Origin: an uncultured Lachnospiraceae bacterium
Lineage (GTDB): Bacteria; Bacillota; Clostridia; Lachnospirales; Lachnospiraceae
Direction: 5' to 3'
Length of the DNA stretch: 8,590 nucleotides
Assembly: GCA_947177925.1 (NCBI GenBank)
Contig: CAMWWJ010000136.1
Span: 1-8,590, forward strand
Part shown: positions 5,878-8,590 of the stretch, piece by piece
Position numbering within the stretch: the first letter of the stretch is position 1
Layout: the number at the start of each line of letters is the position of its first letter
The notes under the pieces: model-generated
What the model saw: only the letters and a program-made list of their open reading frames with translations
The model's database searches: none
What the model was told of the DNA's origin: nothing
Translations under genes and position numbers: made by a program

Positions 5878-6912
5878 TTGAAAAAAAGAAAAGTAACTGC
5901 CAGATTGATGGCATTTGGGAAAAAGAATAGAGTTTTTAAAATCATATCCCTTATATTGTTGACAGTTTATTTAGTTATATATTATGCAAAACAGTATTGT
6001 GTCCAAAATAAAAAAAGATATGCCTGCATTTTTTGCGCCTGCGTAGTCTTTGCAATCAGCTCCAGCTTTTCCTTTGCGGGAAATGATTTGCAAAAGACGG
6101 TTTCCGAAGGTGGGGTAACGGTTGGATATGATATGCCGGAGGAAGTCCTGAATACGGAAAAGCCCGGAAATCATATCGAAGATGCGGCAATCCTTGAGGA
6201 TAAGGACGTAATGGAGGGCTATGAAAATTCAGAACTGGAATATGTGACGGAAGAGGATAAATTCAGCATTGATGAAATCCTTACTGCGGGAGAAGAATAT
6301 TTGGGAGGTGTTTCCGAAAATTCTGTCAAAGGTCAATTAAGCAGTGATGACTGGCAGCTTGTGCTGATCAATAAGCATCATTCCATTCCGGATGATTATG
6401 CTTTTACACTTGGAACTATTAGAGGGGAAATGCAATGTGATGAGAGGATTATTCCCGAGCTTATGGAAATGCTTCAGGCAGCCAAGGAGGACGGTGTAAG
6501 CCTGATTGTCTGCTCACCCTATCGGGATATTAATCGTCAGCAGATATTATTTGAGCGAAAGATCAGAGCTTACATGAGACAGGGGTATTCCTACCTGGAA
6601 GCTTATCAAATCAGCTCCCAGACTGTTACCGTACCGGGAGCCAGCGAGCATCAGATAGGACTTGCCATAGATTTTCTATGCAAAGGCTATTCTTCTTTAA
6701 ATGAAGGCTTTGCGGATACGGAAGGCGGAAGGTGGCTGGCAGCCCATGCTCATGAATATGGATTTGTCTTAAGATATCCGAAAGGGAAAGAATATATTAC
6801 CGGCATTGAATACGAACCATGGCATTTTCGTTATGTGGGCAGGGAAGCAGCGGCCATTATGACGGAAAGGGAACTGACATTAGAAGAATTTGTAGAAGAA
6901 ATCAACGAATAA
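5878..6912 (+). CDS. VanY/M15B-family D-alanyl-D-alanine carboxypeptidase
   Basis: This predicted zinc carboxypeptidase removes terminal D-Ala from peptidoglycan stem peptides outside the membrane. The 344-residue reading has an LxNKxHxIPxxY entry motif near 157-168, SPYRDxxxQ at 213-221, SEHQIGLAIDF with zinc ligands His258 and Asp265, and EPWHFRY with Glu313 (likely general base) and His316. These four match the M15B set, so the enzyme looks active. Two hydrophobic stretches precede it, at about 20-37 and 49-67, the second ending in a signal-peptidase-like SFA, followed by an acidic linker to about 150. The start is uncertain: TTG 5878 directly follows an in-frame stop and has only a weak GGGG site, and ATG 5908 has none. 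It ends 12 bases before tgt, implying co-transcription. Confidence 0.88.
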   Translation: MKKRKVTARLMAFGKKNRVFKIISLILLTVYLVIYYAKQYCVQNKKRYACIFCACVVFAISSSFSFAGNDLQKTVSEGGVTVGYDMPEEVLNTEKPGNHIEDAAILEDKDVMEGYENSELEYVTEEDKFSIDEILTAGEEYLGGVSENSVKGQLSSDDWQLVLINKHHSIPDDYAFTLGTIRGEMQCDERIIPELMEMLQAAKEDGVSLIVCSPYRDINRQQILFERKIRAYMRQGYSYLEAYQISSQTVTVPGASEHQIGLAIDFLCKGYSSLNEGFADTEGGRWLAAHAHEYGFVLRYPKGKEYITGIEYEPWHFRYVGREAAAIMTERELTLEEFVEEINE

Positions 6913-6924
6913 TAAGAGGGAAAT

Positions 6925-8052
6925 ATGTATCGGATATTAAAGCAGGAAGGAAGAGCCAAACGAGGCGAATTTCAAACAGTACATGGGGTCATTCAGACCC
7001 CTGTTTTTATGAATGTGGGAACCATAGCTGCAATCAAAGGAGCTGTTTCCACGGAAGACCTGAAACAGATAGGGACACAGGTGGAGTTATCCAATACGTA
7101 CCATCTTCATGTACGTCCCGGAGATGAGGTTGTAAAAAAATTAGGGGGACTGCACAAGTTCATGGTATGGGACAGGCCCATTCTTACCGACTCAGGAGGA
7201 TTTCAGGTATTTTCTTTAGCGGGACTAAGAAAGATTAAGGAAGAAGGGGTTTATTTCCAGTCCCACGTGGACGGCCGTAAGATTTTTATGGGACCGGAGG
7301 AAAGCATGCGGATTCAGTCCAATCTTGCCTCCACAATTGCCATGGCTTTTGATGAGTGCCCCTCCAGCAAGGCTGACAGAGATTATGTGATGGCTTCTGT
7401 TGAACGTACTACCAGGTGGCTTGCCCGCTGCAAAAATGAAATGAAAAAATTGAATGGCTTAGAAGATACCATCAATAAAAAGCAATTGTTGTTTGGAATC
7501 AATCAGGGAGCTGTGTTTGCGGATATTCGAAGGGAACATGCAAAGCAGATCAGTGAATTTGAGTTGGACGGTTATGCCATCGGAGGGCTTGCGGTAGGAG
7601 AAACCCATGAGGAAATGTATTATATACTGGAAGAGACTGTTCCGTATCTTCCAGTGGATAAGCCCACTTATCTGATGGGAGTCGGAACTCCGGCCAATAT
7701 ACTGGAAGGAGTGGAGCGGGGAGTGGACTTTTTTGACTGCGTTTATCCTACCAGAAACGGACGGCATGGACATTTATACACCAGATTCGGAAAGATAAAT
7801 TTATTCAATGCCAAATATGAGCTGGACGATGCACCTATTGAAGAGGGCTGCGGCTGCCCGGCCTGCAGGACTTACTCCAGAGCTTATATCCGGCACTTGT
7901 TAAAAGCAAAGGAAATGCTTGGAATGCGGCTTTGCGTTTTGCATAATCTGTATTTTTACAATCACATGATGGAAGATATCCGTAAAGCACTGGATGAGGG
8001 CAGGTTTGCAGCATACAAAAAGCAGATGCTGGAAAGCATGAAAATTTTATAA
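6925..8052 (+). CDS. tgt: Queuine tRNA-ribosyltransferase (tRNA-guanine transglycosylase)
   Basis: Tgt swaps the wobble guanine-34 of GUN-anticodon tRNAs for preQ1, the first tRNA-bound step in queuosine formation. The 375-residue protein shows ELSNTYHLHVRPG early, the active-site loop DSGGFQ (89-94, Asp89), FDCVYPTRNGRHG with the nucleophile Asp271, and the zinc site Cys309-x-Cys311-x2-Cys314 with His340. All family residues I can check are present. The start ATG 6925 follows AGAGGGA (6915-6921), and the 12-base gap to the carboxypeptidase stop suggests one transcript. yajC follows, an arrangement common in bacteria, although here yajC also has a promoter of its own. Confidence 0.97.
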   Translation: MYRILKQEGRAKRGEFQTVHGVIQTPVFMNVGTIAAIKGAVSTEDLKQIGTQVELSNTYHLHVRPGDEVVKKLGGLHKFMVWDRPILTDSGGFQVFSLAGLRKIKEEGVYFQSHVDGRKIFMGPEESMRIQSNLASTIAMAFDECPSSKADRDYVMASVERTTRWLARCKNEMKKLNGLEDTINKKQLLFGINQGAVFADIRREHAKQISEFELDGYAIGGLAVGETHEEMYYILEETVPYLPVDKPTYLMGVGTPANILEGVERGVDFFDCVYPTRNGRHGHLYTRFGKINLFNAKYELDDAPIEEGCGCPACRTYSRAYIRHLLKAKEMLGMRLCVLHNLYFYNHMMEDIRKALDEGRFAAYKKQMLESMKIL

Positions 8053-8058
8053 AAATAC

Positions 8059-8087
8059 TTGAAGTAATCGGGACTTTTGTGTATGAT
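8059..8087 (+). promoter_or_regulatory. Promoter of yajC
   Basis: TTGAAG (8059-8064, 4 of 6), a 17-base spacer and TATGAT (8082-8087, 5 of 6) lie in the 76-base gap between tgt and yajC. This allows yajC to be expressed apart from the tgt unit. Read-through from tgt remains possible because there is no terminator in the gap. Confidence 0.6.
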
Positions 8088-8128
8088 GTCCTTTAGTGCA
8101 ATTACGAACAGACTAGGAGGTAACCAAT

Positions 8129-8455
8129 ATGATTTTGTCAGGAACAGCAGATTCGGCACAGGCGGCAGGCGGTTTGTCAGGAGTGATTTTGGTAGTATAT
8201 CTTGTTGCAATCATTGCGTTTTTCTATTTTGTAATGATTCGCCCCCAGAAAAAGGAGCAGGCAAAAATAAATGCCATGCTTTCCAAGCTGGAAACAGGCG
8301 ACAGCATTTTGACTACAAGTGGCTTTTATGGAATAATCATTGATATTGATGATTCGGATGATACGGTAATCGTAGAGTTTGGTAATAACAAGAACTGCCG
8401 TATTCCAATGAATAAAACTGCTATTGCCCAGGTGGAAAAGGCGAATGGGGAATAA
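8129..8455 (+). CDS. yajC: YajC, preprotein translocase accessory subunit
   Basis: YajC is a small single-span membrane protein that associates with SecDF and the SecYEG/YidC holotranslocon and is not essential in species studied. The 108-residue protein has a short Ala/Gly-rich outer N terminus, one membrane segment at about 17-37, the family signature FYFVMIRPQKKEQ (32-44), and a cytoplasmic domain with GDSILTTSGFYGII, then DDTVIVEFG. The length is typical. The start is supported by AGGAGGT at 8115-8121, seven bases upstream. It follows tgt by 76 bases and is closed by a terminator at 8473-8497, so any secDF genes would be transcribed separately. Confidence 0.96.
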   Translation: MILSGTADSAQAAGGLSGVILVVYLVAIIAFFYFVMIRPQKKEQAKINAMLSKLETGDSILTTSGFYGIIIDIDDSDDTVIVEFGNNKNCRIPMNKTAIAQVEKANGE

Positions 8456-8472
8456 AATGTGGAATGAAAAAG

Positions 8473-8497
8473 AATCCTGCTTTGGCGGGATTTTTTT
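8473..8497 (+). terminator. Rho-independent terminator after yajC
   Basis: AATCCTGC (8473-8480) pairs with GCGGGATT (8485-8492) with one G-T wobble, around a TTTG loop, and a run of seven T (8491-8497) follows. It lies 18 bases after the yajC stop and ends the tgt-yajC transcript. Confidence 0.88.
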
Positions 8498-8540
8498 ATT
8501 TGGAATTGGTTTTCTAATAGGAAGTGTTTGAAAAGAGGAG

Positions 8541-8590
8541 GTGGGAGCTGGCAGCGCATAGGATATTCTTAGGGGCACGCTTTCTAAGCA
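8541..8590. repeat. Partial second copy of the palindromic element, cut by the window edge
   Basis: From 8541 the plus strand aligns without gaps to the minus-strand reading of the element that starts at 470. I count 32 of 40 identical bases, including GGAGCTGG, GCGCATA and GGGCACGC, before similarity falls off. Because the asymmetric GGGCACGC comes from the right half of the first copy, this copy is in opposite orientation. Only its first arm is visible; the rest lies beyond 8590. Confidence 0.75.

Noticed and set aside
5862..5930. 22-residue frame (ATG at 5862) overlapping the carboxypeptidase start
   Set aside because: Too short, with no good ribosome binding site; a leader peptide is possible but unsupported.
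7459..7773. 104-codon minus-strand frame
   Set aside because: Antisense shadow of tgt with no family resemblance.
8534..8561. AGAGGAGG followed by GTG at 8541
   Set aside because: The frame stops after six codons, and the sequence belongs to the repeat element.
8177..8578. 133-codon minus-strand frame
   Set aside because: Antisense to yajC, crossing its terminator; no ribosome binding site or motif.

Overview
The window looks like chromosomal DNA of a low-to-medium GC Gram-positive of the Clostridia, most likely a gut Lachnospiraceae-type organism. This is an inference from strong AGGAGG-type ribosome binding sites, AT-rich spacers, sigma-A-like promoters, a BlaI/M56 pair and the tgt-yajC order. 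I cannot name a species.

Layout. Positions 1-594 hold no convincing gene. They contain a weakly structured AT-rich stretch, a 148-base nested palindrome (323-470) and a strong promoter with two operator-like palindromes (504-554). Next comes a two-gene unit: a BlaI/MecI-family repressor (595-966) and a long M56 (BlaR1-like) membrane metalloprotease (1054-3240), separated by three copies of a 14-bp repeat. The protease has no recognisable penicillin-binding sensor; a different C-terminal region follows its last membrane segment, which ends in a lipobox-like LVAC. A divergent beta-propeller 'lactonase' follows with its own promoter (3330-4409). It converges on chorismate synthase aroC (4481-5584, minus strand) across a bidirectional terminator (4432-4474). 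Divergent from aroC is a VanY/M15B D,D-carboxypeptidase (5878-6912), 12 bases upstream of tgt (6925-8052). yajC (8129-8455) has a promoter of its own and a terminator.

How the genes relate. Repressor and protease form a self-regulated envelope-stress or antibiotic-sensing module with no beta-lactamase or PBP gene in view, so its true regulon is probably elsewhere. aroC, tgt and yajC are housekeeping genes (chorismate synthesis, tRNA queuosine modification, Sec translocase accessory). The carboxypeptidase trims peptidoglycan stem peptides.

The most unusual feature is the palindromic element at 323-470. A second, diverged copy starts at 8541 in opposite orientation and runs off the window edge, so the two copies bracket almost the whole window. 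This implies a dispersed family of long hairpin repeats, either MITE/REP-like DNA or a structured RNA.
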